Shown here in pieces: positions 52,857 to 62,035 of a DNA stretch of 64,000 nt. The stretch comes from Betaproteobacteria bacterium (GTDB taxonomy: Bacteria; Pseudomonadota; Gammaproteobacteria; Burkholderiales; Rhodocyclaceae). The stretch covers positions 671,676 through 735,675 of the forward strand of contig JAHRYN010000002.1 in assembly GCA_020621405.1 (NCBI GenBank), written 5' to 3'. The notes beneath the pieces were generated by a model that had not been told where the DNA came from, made no database searches, and saw nothing but the letters and a program-made list of their open reading frames with translations. A program made the position numbers and the translations under genes. Each line of letters starts with the position of its first letter. Position 1 is the stretch's first letter.

Positions 52857-53927
52857 ATGATCCATACCGATCCGCTGCAGGAAGCCGCCGCACGGCTGGT
52901 GTCGGCCGCCCCGGCCAGCGTGCAGGAGGACGCGCTGGAGCGCGCGCTGCGCCCGAAGCGGCTGGACGAATACATCGGCCAGAAGAAGATACGCGAACAG
53001 CTCGACATCTTCGTCGCCGCCGCGCGCGGTCGGCGCGAGCCGCTCGATCACGTGCTGCTGTTCGGCCCGCCGGGTCTGGGCAAGACCACGCTGGCGCACA
53101 TCGTCGCCGCCGAAATGGGCGTCAATCTGCGTCAGACCTCGGGGCCGGTGCTGGAGCGCGCCGGCGATCTGGCCGCGATACTGAGCAACCTCGAACCGAA
53201 CGACGTGCTGTTCATCGACGAAATCCACCGCCTGAGCCCGGTGGTGGAGGAAATCCTCTACCCGGCGCTGGAGGATTTCCAGATCGACATCATGATCGGC
53301 GAAGGTCCGGCCGCACGCTCGATCAAGCTTGATCTGCCGCCCTTCACGCTGGTCGGCGCCACCACGCGCGCCGGCATGCTGACCAATCCGCTGCGCGACC
53401 GCTTCGGCATCGTCGCCCGGCTCGAGTTCTACACCGCCGACGAACTGGCGCAGATCGTGCGCCGCTCGGCGCGCCTGCTCGACTGTGCGATGGACGACGC
53501 CGGCAGCGTCGAGATCGCGCGCCGCTCGCGCGGCACGCCGCGTATCGCCAACCGTCTGCTGCGCCGCTGCCGCGACTACGCGCAGGTGAAGGCGGATGGC
53601 GCGATCACCCGCGAAGTGGCGGACGCCGCGCTGACCATGCTCGACGTCGACGGCCTCGGACTGGACCTGATGGACCGCAAGCTGCTCGGCTCGGTCATCG
53701 AGAAGTTCGATGGCGGACCGGTCGGTGTGGACAATCTGGCCGCCGCGATCGGCGAATCGCGCGACACCATCGAGGACGTGATCGAGCCCTATCTGATCCA
53801 GCAGGGCTATCTGCAGCGCACGCCGCGCGGACGCATCGTGACCGCTGCGGTCTATCGGCACTTCGGTTTCACCGCACCGGGCGCCACGGTCAGTTCGCTG
53901 TGGGACGAAAACAATCCGGTTGCCTGA
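52857..53927 (+). CDS. ruvB: Holliday junction branch migration helicase RuvB
   Basis: The 356-residue AAA+ motor has Walker A GPPGLGKT (70-77), Walker [12 protein letters not shown], sensor [15 protein letters not shown] and the RuvB C-terminal winged helix ending [15 protein letters not shown]-type. All marks are intact. ruvC and ruvA are not adjacent (rsuA is upstream, ybgC downstream), so they must be elsewhere. Confidence 0.96.
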   Translation: MIHTDPLQEAAARLVSAAPASVQEDALERALRPKRLDEYIGQKKIREQLDIFVAAARGRREPLDHVLLFGPPGLGKTTLAHIVAAEMGVNLRQTSGPVLERAGDLAAILSNLEPNDVLFIDEIHRLSPVVEEILYPALEDFQIDIMIGEGPAARSIKLDLPPFTLVGATTRAGMLTNPLRDRFGIVARLEFYTADELAQIVRRSARLLDCAMDDAGSVEIARRSRGTPRIANRLLRRCRDYAQVKADGAITREVADAALTMLDVDGLGLDLMDRKLLGSVIEKFDGGPVGVDNLAAAIGESRDTIEDVIEPYLIQQGYLQRTPRGRIVTAAVYRHFGFTAPGATVSSLWDENNPVA

Positions 53928-54030
53928 AGCGGAACAACACCGGCCGCAGCCATTTTTTGTTACATCCCCTTGCAGAGCCTTTTTGCCGCCATGCAGCAGG
54001 AGCGGCCGGCGGCTCGGGTAAAATCCCGGC

Positions 54031-54477
54031 ATGAATCCATCCGCGCAGCACGTCGCCGGCTTTTCCTGGCCGGTACGCGTCTATTACGAAGACACGGACA
54101 GCTACGGCGTGGTCTATTACGCCAACTACTTCAGGTTCCTGGAACGCGCGCGCACCGAGTGGCTGCGCGCACTCGGCTTCGATCAGGTCGACATGGCGGC
54201 CGGCGGCCACGGTTTCGTGGTGCGTTCGGTACAGGGTGAATACCTCAGGCCGGCGCGCTTCAACGACGCGCTCGAGGTACGCAGCACCATCACCGCGGTC
54301 ACCCGCGTGGCGGTCGATTTCGCGCAGAAGCTGTACCGCGGCGACGAACTGCTGTTCGATGCCATGGTCCGTGTCGTGTGCATCAACCCGGCACATGGCC
54401 GTCCGGTATCGATTCCGGCCGACATGCGCGCCCGCCTCGCTCCCCAACCCATGCCTGCCGACCACACCGAATCATGA
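54031..54477 (+). CDS. ybgC: Tol-Pal-associated acyl-CoA thioesterase YbgC
   Basis: The 148-residue hotdog-fold thioesterase has the signature [33 protein letters not shown] split over residues about 18-50, with the catalytic Asp in EDTD, and [25 protein letters not shown]. In E. coli it is the first gene of the tol-pal cluster and hydrolyses short acyl-CoAs. Its stop overlaps the tolQ start. Confidence 0.93.
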   Translation: MNPSAQHVAGFSWPVRVYYEDTDSYGVVYYANYFRFLERARTEWLRALGFDQVDMAAGGHGFVVRSVQGEYLRPARFNDALEVRSTITAVTRVAVDFAQKLYRGDELLFDAMVRVVCINPAHGRPVSIPADMRARLAPQPMPADHTES

Positions 54478-55151
54478 ATTTTTCAGAAGACCTCTCGATC
54501 ATTTCGCTCATCCTGAACGCCAGCCTGCTGGTCAAGCTGGTGATGGGGCTGCTGATCGGCATCTCCTTCATGAGCTGGTACTGGATCTTCCGCAAGTTCT
54601 TCGCCATCCGTGACGCGCGCAGCCGCACCGACAAGTTCGAGCTGGAGTTCTGGTCCGGCGGCGACCTCAACGCGCTGTTCCAGAGCGCCGCCAACGACCG
54701 CCACAACGCCGGCGGCATGGAACGCATCTTCGAAGCCGGCTACCGCGAATTCACCAAGCTGCGGGCGCGCCAGAACATGGACACCGCAACCGTCGTGGAC
54801 GGTGCCCGGCGGGCGATGCGCGCCACCTACCAGCGCGAGCTCGACGGCCTGGAATCGCATCTGGCCTTCCTCGCCTCGACCGGCTCGGTCAGCCCCTACA
54901 TCGGCCTGTTCGGCACCGTGTGGGGCATCATGAATGCGTTCCGCGGGCTGTCCAACGTCGGCCAGGCCACGCTGGCCCAGGTCGCGCCGGGCATCGCCGA
55001 GGCGCTGGTCGCCACCGCCATCGGCCTGTTCGCGGCGATTCCCGCCGTGGTCGCCTACAACCGCTTCGCGCACGACATCGACCGCATCTCGATCCGCTGG
55101 GAAAGCTTCATGGAGGAGTTTTCCAACATCCTGCAGCGCCAGGCCCGGTAA
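54474..55151 (+). CDS. tolQ: Tol-Pal protein TolQ
   Basis: The 225-residue inner-membrane protein of the Tol motor has three membrane helices. It starts with [28 protein letters not shown] and has the MotA/ExbB-type core [20 protein letters not shown] and [27 protein letters not shown]. TolQ with TolR uses the proton motive force to energise TolA. The ATG overlaps the ybgC stop (ATGA). Six bp separate it from tolR. Confidence 0.95.
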   Translation: MNFSEDLSIISLILNASLLVKLVMGLLIGISFMSWYWIFRKFFAIRDARSRTDKFELEFWSGGDLNALFQSAANDRHNAGGMERIFEAGYREFTKLRARQNMDTATVVDGARRAMRATYQRELDGLESHLAFLASTGSVSPYIGLFGTVWGIMNAFRGLSNVGQATLAQVAPGIAEALVATAIGLFAAIPAVVAYNRFAHDIDRISIRWESFMEEFSNILQRQAR

Positions 55152-55157
55152 GCGGAG

Positions 55158-55589
55158 ATGAGAAGACAGCGCCGCCTGATGAACCAGATCAACGTCGTGC
55201 CCTACATCGACGTGATGCTGGTGCTGCTCGTCATCTTCATGGTGGCACCGCAGGCCACGCCGACCGGCAGCATAGAACTGCCCAGCGTCGCGCAGGCTTC
55301 GCAGACGCCGGCCCAGCCGATTGAAGTGATCGTGAGGAAGGACGGCAAGCTGGCCGTGCTCGATCACGACAAGGGCGGCAAGGAAGAGGCCGTCACGCTG
55401 GACGCGCTGGTGACGCGCATACGCGACCTGCAGGCGGGCGGTGCCAGCCGGCCGCTGGTGGTGGCCGGTGACAAGGCGGTGCGCTACGAGGAAATCACCA
55501 AGGTGGTCGGCGCACTGCAGAACAACGGTTTCACCCGCATCGGTCTGCTGTTGGAGCAGGCGGGACAGGCGGCGAAACCGCAACGCTGA
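55158..55589 (+). CDS. tolR: Tol-Pal protein TolR
   Basis: The 143-residue protein has one N-terminal membrane helix with the motor Asp in INVVPYIDVMLVLLVIFMV, followed by a periplasmic domain (AQPIEVIVRKDGKLAVLD, PLVVAGDKAVRYEEITKVVGALQNNGFTRIGLL). Typical TolR/ExbD. The stop overlaps tolA (TGATG). Confidence 0.95.
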   Translation: MRRQRRLMNQINVVPYIDVMLVLLVIFMVAPQATPTGSIELPSVAQASQTPAQPIEVIVRKDGKLAVLDHDKGGKEEAVTLDALVTRIRDLQAGGASRPLVVAGDKAVRYEEITKVVGALQNNGFTRIGLLLEQAGQAAKPQR

Positions 55590-56419
55590 TGCGCGCTCCT
55601 ATGCACGACCTCGCATTCGACCGGCCCGAGCCGGGCAAGTGGCAGTCGGCCGCGCTGGCCGCCGGCATGCACCTGCTGCTCGGGCTCTTTCTGTTCTACA
55701 GCGTACGCTGGCAGACCAGCAAGCCGGCCGCGGTGCAGGTCGAACTGGTCAGCCGACAACCCGCGGTGGAAGCACCGGCGCGCCCGGCACCGCCACCGGA
55801 ACCGGTCGTCGAGAAACCGCCCGCACCGGTGGTGGAACCGCCGCCTCCGCCGCCACAGCCGAAGCCGGACATCGCGCTGAAGGAACCGCCGAAACCGAAA
55901 CCGGTCCCCAAGGTCGAACCGAAACCCGCGCCGAAGCCGGTGGAAAAGAAGCCCGAACCCAAGGTCGAGAAAAAGCCCGACCCGAAGCCGGCACCGCCCG
56001 ACACGCGACGCGAACAGGAATCGGCGGACAAGATGCTGAAGGAAGCGCTGGCGCGCGAGAGTGCCGAATCGACAGTCCGCCAGGCGACACAGGAAGCCGA
56101 CTTGCGAGCCAAGGTGGCCGCCGAGGGTGCGCGCCTGAAGGCGACCCAGAGCTGGGCCGACCGCATCAGCGCCAAGGTCAAGGGCAATATCGCGCTGCCG
56201 CCAGGCGTCAGCGGCAAGCCGGAGGCGCTGGTATCGATCGCGCTGCTGCCCGACGGCTCGGTGGTCGGCGAGCCGAAAATGAAGCGTTCGACCGGCAACG
56301 CGGCGCTCGATGCCGCCATACTGCGCGCCATCGTCAGATCGTCGCCGCTGCCGAAGCCGGACGATGCGTCGGTGTTCGAGCGCAATCTGGACCTCAAATT
56401 CCGACCGCTGGACGAATGA
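55589..56419 (+). CDS. tolA: Tol-Pal protein TolA
   Basis: The 276-residue protein has a membrane helix (about residues 22-42), a long Pro/Lys/Glu-rich domain (residues about 55-135, e.g. repeated PKPxPKVEPKPAPKP), a charged helical stretch and a C-terminal TonB-like domain ending NAALDAAILRAIVRSSPLPKPD. It spans the periplasm and contacts Pal/TolB. It is shorter than E. coli TolA. A second ATG at 55601 is an alternative start. Confidence 0.93.
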   Translation: MRAPMHDLAFDRPEPGKWQSAALAAGMHLLLGLFLFYSVRWQTSKPAAVQVELVSRQPAVEAPARPAPPPEPVVEKPPAPVVEPPPPPPQPKPDIALKEPPKPKPVPKVEPKPAPKPVEKKPEPKVEKKPDPKPAPPDTRREQESADKMLKEALARESAESTVRQATQEADLRAKVAAEGARLKATQSWADRISAKVKGNIALPPGVSGKPEALVSIALLPDGSVVGEPKMKRSTGNAALDAAILRAIVRSSPLPKPDDASVFERNLDLKFRPLDE

Positions 56420-56454
56420 CCGGCGGCCCGAACCCTCTTTCCGGAAAGGACGTG

Positions 56455-57729
56455 ATGTTCAAGGTATTCAGACTTCTGGCCGCCGCAACGCTGCTGGTCA
56501 CACAGTTCGCCCACGCCCAGCTGACGATCGAAATCACCGGTGCCGGCGCCAACCGCATTCCGGTCGCCATCGCCAACTTCGCCGGCGACGGCCTGCTGCC
56601 GCAGACGCTGAACGGCGTCGTGCGCGCCGACCTCGAGCGCAGCGGGCTGTTCAAGCTGGTCGATCCGGGTCCGACCGCGGTGCAGGAAAACGCCGCCGTC
56701 GACCTGAACCAGTGGAAGGAACGCGGCGCCGACGCACTGGCGCTGGCCAGCATCCTGCCGGCGCCGGGCAACCGCTACGAAGTGCGCATGCGCCTGTACG
56801 ACATCGCGCGCCAGAATAAGCCGGACGGCATGATCTTCGTGTTCGCGCCGACCACGATGCGCGAAACCGGCCACCGCATCGCGGATTTCATCCACGAGAA
56901 GCTGACCGGCGAGAAAGGCATCTACTCGACCCGCATCGCCTACGTGGTCAAGACCGGCAGCCGCTTCGAGCTCAAGGTCGACGACGCCGACGGCCAGAAC
57001 CCGCGCACCGCGCTGCGTTCGACCGAGCCCATCATCTCGCCGGCCTGGTCGCCCGACGGCAGTCGCCTGGCCTATGTGTCCTTCCAGGCCAAGAAACCCA
57101 TCATCTACGTGCATTCGCTGGCCACCGGCGCACAGACCGTGGTGGCCAACTTCAAGGGCTCCAATTCGGCGCCGGCCTGGTCGCCGGACGGCAAGAAGCT
57201 GGCAGTCGTGCTGACCAAGGACGGCAGCTCGCAGATCTACACTGTCAATGTCGACGGCAGCGGCCTGACCCGCGTCACCAGTTCCAGCACCATCGACACC
57301 GAGCCGCAGTTCTCGCCTGACGGCCAGTACATCTACTTCACGTCGGACCGCGGTGGCAGCCCGCAGATCTACCGCGCACCGACCGCTGGCGGCAACGCCG
57401 AACGCGTGACCTTCGACGGCAGCTACAACGTGACGCCGAGACTGTCGCCGGACGGCAAGACCATGGCCTACGTGTCGCGCAACGGCGGCCGCTTCCAGAT
57501 CACCGTAATGGACCTGGCGAGCCGCCAGGTTCAGATACTGACCGATTCGGCCCGCGACGAATCGCCGTCCTTCGCGCCCAACGGCCGCACCATCATCTAC
57601 GCGTCGGAAATCGGCGGACGCGGCGTACTGTCGGCGGTGTCGTCCGACGGGCGCGTCAAGCAGAAACTGTCCGGGCAAGCTGGCGGCGACGTCCGCGAAC
57701 CTGCCTGGGGACCGTTCAACCAACCCTGA
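56455..57729 (+). CDS. tolB: Tol-Pal periplasmic propeller protein TolB
   Basis: The 424-residue protein has a signal peptide ending FAHA-Q, an N-terminal domain (IEITGAGANRIPVAIANFAGDG) and a six-bladed propeller of repeats like SPAWSPDGSRLAYVSF, SAPAWSPDGKKLAVVL and TEPQFSPDGQYIYFTSDRGGSPQIY. The ATG at 56455 is preceded by GGAAAGGA. Normal length. Pal follows 38 bp on. Confidence 0.96.
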   Translation: MFKVFRLLAAATLLVTQFAHAQLTIEITGAGANRIPVAIANFAGDGLLPQTLNGVVRADLERSGLFKLVDPGPTAVQENAAVDLNQWKERGADALALASILPAPGNRYEVRMRLYDIARQNKPDGMIFVFAPTTMRETGHRIADFIHEKLTGEKGIYSTRIAYVVKTGSRFELKVDDADGQNPRTALRSTEPIISPAWSPDGSRLAYVSFQAKKPIIYVHSLATGAQTVVANFKGSNSAPAWSPDGKKLAVVLTKDGSSQIYTVNVDGSGLTRVTSSSTIDTEPQFSPDGQYIYFTSDRGGSPQIYRAPTAGGNAERVTFDGSYNVTPRLSPDGKTMAYVSRNGGRFQITVMDLASRQVQILTDSARDESPSFAPNGRTIIYASEIGGRGVLSAVSSDGRVKQKLSGQAGGDVREPAWGPFNQP

Positions 57730-57767
57730 AACCCCAACCCAGCCACACCCCAAGAAAGGCCACCACC

Positions 57768-58334
57768 ATGCATCCGACCACCGTCAAGATTTCGATTGCT
57801 GCACTCACGCTGGCGCTGCTGGCAGGTTGTTCGTCCACCGGCCCGGAGCAGCCCGCCGCTCCGGTCGAGAACAAGACGCCGTCGGCACCGGCCGGCAACG
57901 CCAGCGGCGCCGCGGTCGCACCGACCAACGTCGCCGGACGTCAGATGACGGCGGAAGAAGCGCTGCTCGCGCAACTGAAGGACCCGAGCAATCCGCTGTC
58001 GAAGCGCCTGGTCTATTTCGACTACGACAGCTACGTGATCAAGGACAGCTACGCCAGCCTGATTTCGGCACACGCCAAGTTCCTGACGGCCAATCCGAAG
58101 TTCAAGCTGCTGATCCAGGGCAACACCGACGAGCGCGGTTCGCGCGAGTACAACCTGGCACTCGGCCAGCGTCGCGCCGAAGCGGTCAAGCGCGCGCTGA
58201 TGGTGCTCGGCGTGCAGGAAGCGCAGATCGAGGCGGTCAGCCTGGGCGAGGAAAAGCCGCGCATGACCGGCACCGACGAAGCGTCGTACGCCGAGAACCG
58301 CCGCTCGGAACTACTCTATTCGGGTGAGTACTGA
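57768..58334 (+). CDS. pal: Peptidoglycan-associated lipoprotein Pal
   Basis: The 188-residue protein has lipobox LLAGC and an OmpA-like peptidoglycan-binding domain (VYFDYDSYVIKDSYASLISAHAKFL, LIQGNTDERGSREYNLALGQRRAEAVKRAL). This anchors the outer membrane to the cell wall. cpoB begins at an overlapping TGATG. Confidence 0.96.
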   Translation: MHPTTVKISIAALTLALLAGCSSTGPEQPAAPVENKTPSAPAGNASGAAVAPTNVAGRQMTAEEALLAQLKDPSNPLSKRLVYFDYDSYVIKDSYASLISAHAKFLTANPKFKLLIQGNTDERGSREYNLALGQRRAEAVKRALMVLGVQEAQIEAVSLGEEKPRMTGTDEASYAENRRSELLYSGEY

Positions 58335-59098
58335 TGCAGGCCCGTCGCGGCGTCGCGGCGGTGCTGGCCGCGTGCTCGATCGCAGCAGCCCCGGCGCACG
58401 CCGGGCTGTTCGACGATGCCGAGGCGCGCCAGCGCATCGAGAAGATGCAGTCGGACAGCAACACGCGCTTCAGCCGGCTGGAAGGCCAGCTTGAACAGTC
58501 GCAACGCGTGCAGCTCGATCAGAACAACCAGATCGAGGCGCTGCGCGGTGAAATCGCGAAGCTGCGCGGCCAGATCGAGGTGCTGACCTACGAGCTGGAA
58601 GCGTCCACACGGCGGCAGAAGGACTTCTACCTCGACCTCGACACCCGCCTGCGCAAGCTGGAGACGAAGCCCGAAGCCGCGCCTGTAGCCAAGGCCCCCG
58701 AGGCGGATCCGGCCGCCGAGTCGCGTGACTACGAAGCGGCGCTGAACCTGCTGAAGGGCGGCAAGTTCGGCGAGGCACAGGGCGCGTTCGAAGGCTTCAT
58801 CAAGACCTGGCCGCAGAGCAGCTTCCAGCCTGCCGCACATTACTGGGCCGCCAGCGCGAGCTTCCAGGCAAAGAACTACGCACGTGCCGCCGAGTTGTAC
58901 CAGTCGGTGCAGGCGCAGTGGCCGGGCGACGTGCGTGCGCCGGAAGCGCTGATCGGTCTGGCCAATACGCAGCAGATACAGGGCGATGCCAAGGGTGCGA
59001 AGAAGTCGCTGGAAACGGTGGTCGCGCAATACCCCGGCACGCCGGCAGCCGACGTCGCCCGCCAGCGGCTGAAGCAGCAGGCTGCGCCGAAGAAGTAA
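58334..59098 (+). CDS. cpoB: Cell division coordinator CpoB
   Basis: The 254-residue periplasmic protein has a signal peptide ending PAHA-G, a coiled-coil segment (about 40-110, QSDSNTRFSRLEGQLEQ... and EALRGEIAKLRGQIEVL) and a C-terminal TPR-type domain (DYEAALNLLKGGKFGEAQGAFEGFIKTWP, AHYWAASASFQAKNYARAAELYQSV). CpoB coordinates peptidoglycan synthesis with Tol-Pal at division. It ends one codon before queC. Confidence 0.94.
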   Translation: MQARRGVAAVLAACSIAAAPAHAGLFDDAEARQRIEKMQSDSNTRFSRLEGQLEQSQRVQLDQNNQIEALRGEIAKLRGQIEVLTYELEASTRRQKDFYLDLDTRLRKLETKPEAAPVAKAPEADPAAESRDYEAALNLLKGGKFGEAQGAFEGFIKTWPQSSFQPAAHYWAASASFQAKNYARAAELYQSVQAQWPGDVRAPEALIGLANTQQIQGDAKGAKKSLETVVAQYPGTPAADVARQRLKQQAAPKK

Positions 59099-59788
59099 AT
59101 GACGGACCAGACCTCGCCACGACGCGCCGTCGTACTGCTGTCCGGCGGACTGGATTCGGCCACGGTGCTGGCGCTGGCGCGCGCTCAAGGGTACGAGTGC
59201 CACTGCCTGTCGCTCGACTACGGTCAGCGGCACCGGGCCGAACTGGACGCCGCGGCGCGCGTGGCGCAGGCGCTGGGAGCGGCCAGCCACCGCACCGTGG
59301 TGCTTGACCTGCGCGCGTTCGGCGGCTCCGCGCTGACCGATACCGCGATCGATGTGCCGGTCGCCGGCGTCGCGCCCGGCATCCCGGTCACCTACGTGCC
59401 GGCGCGCAACACCATCATGCTGTCGCTGTCGCTCGCGTGGGCCGAGGTACTCGGCGCGCAGGATATCCACTGTGGCGTCAACGCGGTCGACTACTCCGGC
59501 TACCCGGACTGCCGGCCGGAGTACATCGCGGCCTTCGAGGCCATGGCCAATCTGGCGACCAAGGCGGCGGTCGAAGGCGCCCGCCTGACCGTGCACGCGC
59601 CGCTGATCGCGCTGAGCAAGGCGGACATCATTCGCGACGGCTCCCGGCTGGGCGTCGATTACGCGCTCACGGTGTCCTGCTATCAGGCGGATGACGGCGG
59701 CCGCGCCTGCGGCGTCTGCGACTCCTGCCGGCTGCGGCGCGAAGGCTTCGCCGAGGCCGGCGTGGCCGACCCCACGCGCTATCGCTGA
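59099..59788 (+). CDS. queC: 7-cyano-7-deazaguanine synthase
   Basis: The 229-residue enzyme makes preQ0 for queuosine. It has the PP-loop [78 protein letters not shown]-like stretch and the zinc cysteines in [14 protein letters not shown]. The queE gene that often sits beside it is absent. Starts immediately after cpoB. Confidence 0.95.
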   Translation: MTDQTSPRRAVVLLSGGLDSATVLALARAQGYECHCLSLDYGQRHRAELDAAARVAQALGAASHRTVVLDLRAFGGSALTDTAIDVPVAGVAPGIPVTYVPARNTIMLSLSLAWAEVLGAQDIHCGVNAVDYSGYPDCRPEYIAAFEAMANLATKAAVEGARLTVHAPLIALSKADIIRDGSRLGVDYALTVSCYQADDGGRACGVCDSCRLRREGFAEAGVADPTRYR

Positions 59789-59818
59789 CACGCGCCGGCA
59801 CCTCATGGCTGCACTCGC

Positions 59819-60937
59819 ATGATGGATCTGAACATCCATGTCGAAACGCTGGCGGCGGTCTTTGCGCTGTCGGTGGCACTGGGCGCGCTCAACGCGCGCA
59901 CCGGTTTCTGCACCATGGGCGCGGTATCCGACTGGATTTCGCTGGGCGACCTCGGTCGCATGCGCGCCTGGGTGCTGGCGATGGCCGTCGCCATGGCCGG
60001 GCTGACGGCACTCGAGTCGGTCGCCATCGTCGATCTCTCGACCACCTTTCCGCCCTATCGCTCCGCCCAGTTCGCCTGGCTGCGCCATCTGGCCGGCGGC
60101 TTCCTGTTCGGCATCGGCATGACGCTGGCCAGCGGCTGCGGTAACCGGACGCTGGTGCGCATCGGCGGCGGCAACCTGAAGTCGGTCTTCGTGCTCGCAG
60201 TCTGCGCGCTGTTCGCCTACCTGATGAACTACACCGGATTCAACGCGCGGCTGTTCGGCTGGATGAACGACTACGCCTTGGCGCTCGATCGTCACGGCAT
60301 CGCTGACCAGTCGCTCGGTGCACTCGCGACCGGCCTGTTCGGAGGCGATGCGAAAGTCGTCAATTTCTGGCTGGGCATGGGCATCGCCAGCCTGCTGGCG
60401 CTGTGGGCGCTCGCCTCCTCGGCGTTCCGCCACGACATCGACCAGTTCGCCAGCGGCATCGGCGTCGGCCTGGCCGTCGTTGCCGGCTGGTGGCTGACGG
60501 CCGGGCCGCGCGCCGCCGCATGGAAGGAGTGGGCGGATTTTTCGGAGCGGATACCGAGCCGGGTCGAAGCGCAGTCCTTCACCTTCATCGCGCCGATGGG
60601 CGACGGCATCCGTTACCTTGCCGATCCGCTCGACAGCTCGCTGATCAACTTCGGCCTGATGGCGCTGGCCGGTGTCATCACCGGTTCCTTCGTGTGGAAC
60701 ATGGCCAGCGGCCGCTTCCGCATCGAGGTGTTCGCCGGCAAGGCCGACCTGATCCGTCACGCCATCGGCGCCGGCTTCATGGCGGTCGGCGGCGTGCTGG
60801 CACTGGGCTGCAGCGTCGGCCAGGGCATCACCGGCCTGTCCACGCTGGCGCTGGGCAGCTTCCTCACGCTGGTCGCGATCATTGCCGGTTCAGCGCTGAC
60901 AATGAAGTCGGCGATGTGGTGGTTGATGCGGGATTGA
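59819..60937 (+). CDS. YeeE/YedE-family membrane transporter
   Basis: The 372-residue protein has about nine to ten membrane segments and two sulfur-transport domains: GALNARTGFCTMGAVSDW and GFLFGIGMTLASGCGNRTLVRIGGGNLKS in the first, then GSFVWNMASGRFRIEVF and GVLALGCSVGQGITGLSTLALGSFLTL in the second. The conserved Cys residues of thiosulfate-transporting YeeE are present (GFC, SGCGN, LGCSVGQG). Thiosulfate or selenium-related uptake is likely; no sulfur genes are nearby. Confidence 0.85.
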   Translation: MMDLNIHVETLAAVFALSVALGALNARTGFCTMGAVSDWISLGDLGRMRAWVLAMAVAMAGLTALESVAIVDLSTTFPPYRSAQFAWLRHLAGGFLFGIGMTLASGCGNRTLVRIGGGNLKSVFVLAVCALFAYLMNYTGFNARLFGWMNDYALALDRHGIADQSLGALATGLFGGDAKVVNFWLGMGIASLLALWALASSAFRHDIDQFASGIGVGLAVVAGWWLTAGPRAAAWKEWADFSERIPSRVEAQSFTFIAPMGDGIRYLADPLDSSLINFGLMALAGVITGSFVWNMASGRFRIEVFAGKADLIRHAIGAGFMAVGGVLALGCSVGQGITGLSTLALGSFLTLVAIIAGSALTMKSAMWWLMRD

Positions 60938-60956
60938 ACAGATTGAACAAAGACGC

Positions 60957-60985
60957 TTGACGCGAAAAAATAGGCTTTCTATAAT
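60957..60985 (+). promoter_or_regulatory. Sigma-70 promoter of the tRNA-Lys pair
   Basis: TTGACG (60957-60962), 17-bp spacer, TATAAT (60980-60985), then a GC-rich discriminator CGCGCCTC, which is typical of stable-RNA genes under stringent control. The first tRNA starts 16 bp after the -10. Confidence 0.85.
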
Positions 60986-61000
60986 CGCGCCTCTTTGCGA

Positions 61001-61076
61001 GGGTCGGTAGCTCAGTCGGTAGAGCAGCGGACTTTTAATCCGTTGGTCGCGAGTTCGAGTCTCGCCCGACCCACCA
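61001..61076 (+). tRNA. tRNA-Lys (UUU)
   Basis: 76 nt with encoded CCA. Acceptor stem GGGTCGG/CCGACCC, D-arm GCTCAGTCGGTAGAGC, anticodon loop CTTTTAA (anticodon TTT), T-arm GCGAG-TTCGAGT-CTCGC. All stems pair. Confidence 0.97.
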
Positions 61077-61117
61077 TCAAGGTGGGCTGGAACAAGTTTC
61101 AGGCAGCACAAGTTTTC

Positions 61118-61193
61118 GGGTTGTTAGCTCAGTTGGTAGAGCAGCGGACTCTTAATCCGTAGGTCGAGTGTTCGAGCCACTCACAACCCACCA
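61118..61193 (+). tRNA. tRNA-Lys (CUU)
   Basis: 76 nt with encoded CCA. Acceptor GGGTTGT/ACAACCC, D-arm GCTCAGTTGGTAGAGC, anticodon loop CTCTTAA (anticodon CTT), T-arm GAGTG-TTCGAGC-CACTC. It follows the UUU isoacceptor with a 41-bp gap and probably shares its promoter. Confidence 0.97.
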
Positions 61194-61201
61194 ATACCCA
61201 G

Positions 61202-61233
61202 ACGGCCCGCGGCGATGCGGGCCGTTTGCTTTT
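61202..61233 (+). terminator. Rho-independent terminator of the tRNA-Lys operon
   Basis: ACGGCCCGC, loop GGCGAT, GCGGGCCGT: perfect 9-bp stem followed by TTGCTTTT. It lies 9 bp after the second tRNA. Confidence 0.88.
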
Positions 61234-61295
61234 CCGGAGCCGGTTCCGGAAGTGTGGCGGGTATCCTCTGATCCTCCTGTTCGCGAAAGGCGCCC

Positions 61296-61655
61296 GTGTC
61301 CACCGCAGCAATCTTGTTATGGATCATCAACGTGGTGCTGGATACGGTCGGCCACATCGCCTTCAAGACTGCGGCCATCTCCGAACACGAGACCGAATGG
61401 GGACGCTGGAAGCTGATGTTGTCGTCGCCGGTGATGTGGATCGGCCTGACCTCCTTCGTGCTCGAATTCGTCGCCTGGCTGGCGCTGCTGTCGCTGATTC
61501 CGCTGTCGCTGGCCATGCTGATCGGTTCGATCAACGTGGTCGTGGTCATGCTGGCCGGCAAGGTGCTGTTCGGCGAGCGGCTCGACCGCATGCGTGTCGC
61601 GGGGATGACCTTCATCACGCTGGGCGTGGCGCTGGCCGGAGGATTCACGCCATGA
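61296..61655 (+). CDS. Small DMT/EamA-like membrane protein (ArnE-like half)
   Basis: The 119-residue protein has four membrane helices and begins at GTG 61296 with AAAGG upstream. It contains LDTVGHIAFKTAA and LEFVAWLALLSLIPLSLAMLIGSINVVVVMLAG, the single-EamA-half pattern of ArnE/SMR-type pairs, and the FGERLDRMRVAGMTFITLGVAL end. ArnE/ArnF flip aminoarabinose-phosphoundecaprenol; here the cargo is unknown. Its stop overlaps the second DMT gene. Confidence 0.8.
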   Translation: MSTAAILLWIINVVLDTVGHIAFKTAAISEHETEWGRWKLMLSSPVMWIGLTSFVLEFVAWLALLSLIPLSLAMLIGSINVVVVMLAGKVLFGERLDRMRVAGMTFITLGVALAGGFTP

Positions 61656-62035
61656 GCACGCGTCGCTTCTACATTCTCGGTTTCGGTGCGCTGATGCTGT
61701 TCGACACGCTGACCCAGGTGTCCTTCAAGCTCGCCACCACGCACGCCGGCGAATTCGCGATGACCCTCGACTGGCTGCTGGGCATCTTCCACAACTACTG
61801 GATCTTCGGCGCCGTCGTCGGCTACGTTGGCTCCTTCATCACCTGGATGACGCTGCTCAAGCACGCTCCGGTCGGCCCGGCCTTCGCCGCGTCGCATCTC
61901 GAGGTGGTCACCGTGCTGATCATTTCGGTGCTGGCCTTCGACGAGAAGCTGACGCTGATGCAGATCGTGGGCGGCCTGAGCATCGTGCTTGGCATCATCT
62001 GCCTGTCGCTCAGCGAGAAGGAAGAAGCGCATTGA
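61652..62035 (+). CDS. Small DMT/EamA-like membrane protein (ArnF-like half)
   Basis: The 127-residue protein has four membrane helices (LGFGALMLFDTLTQVSFKLA, WIFGAVVGYVGSFITWMTLL, GPAFAASHLEVVTVLIISVLAF, LMQIVGGLSIVLGIICLSL). Together with the previous gene it makes an ArnE/ArnF-like heterodimer. The two genes overlap (ATGA) and the stop overlaps the TTG start of the DegT gene, so the three are probably one unit. Confidence 0.8.
   Translation: MSTRRFYILGFGALMLFDTLTQVSFKLATTHAGEFAMTLDWLLGIFHNYWIFGAVVGYVGSFITWMTLLKHAPVGPAFAASHLEVVTVLIISVLAFDEKLTLMQIVGGLSIVLGIICLSLSEKEEAH

Noticed and set aside
58316-60760. 814-codon open frame on the minus strand opposite pal-cpoB-queC-YeeE
   Set aside because: It crosses four recognisable plus-strand genes and has shadow-like composition; a real gene here is not credible.
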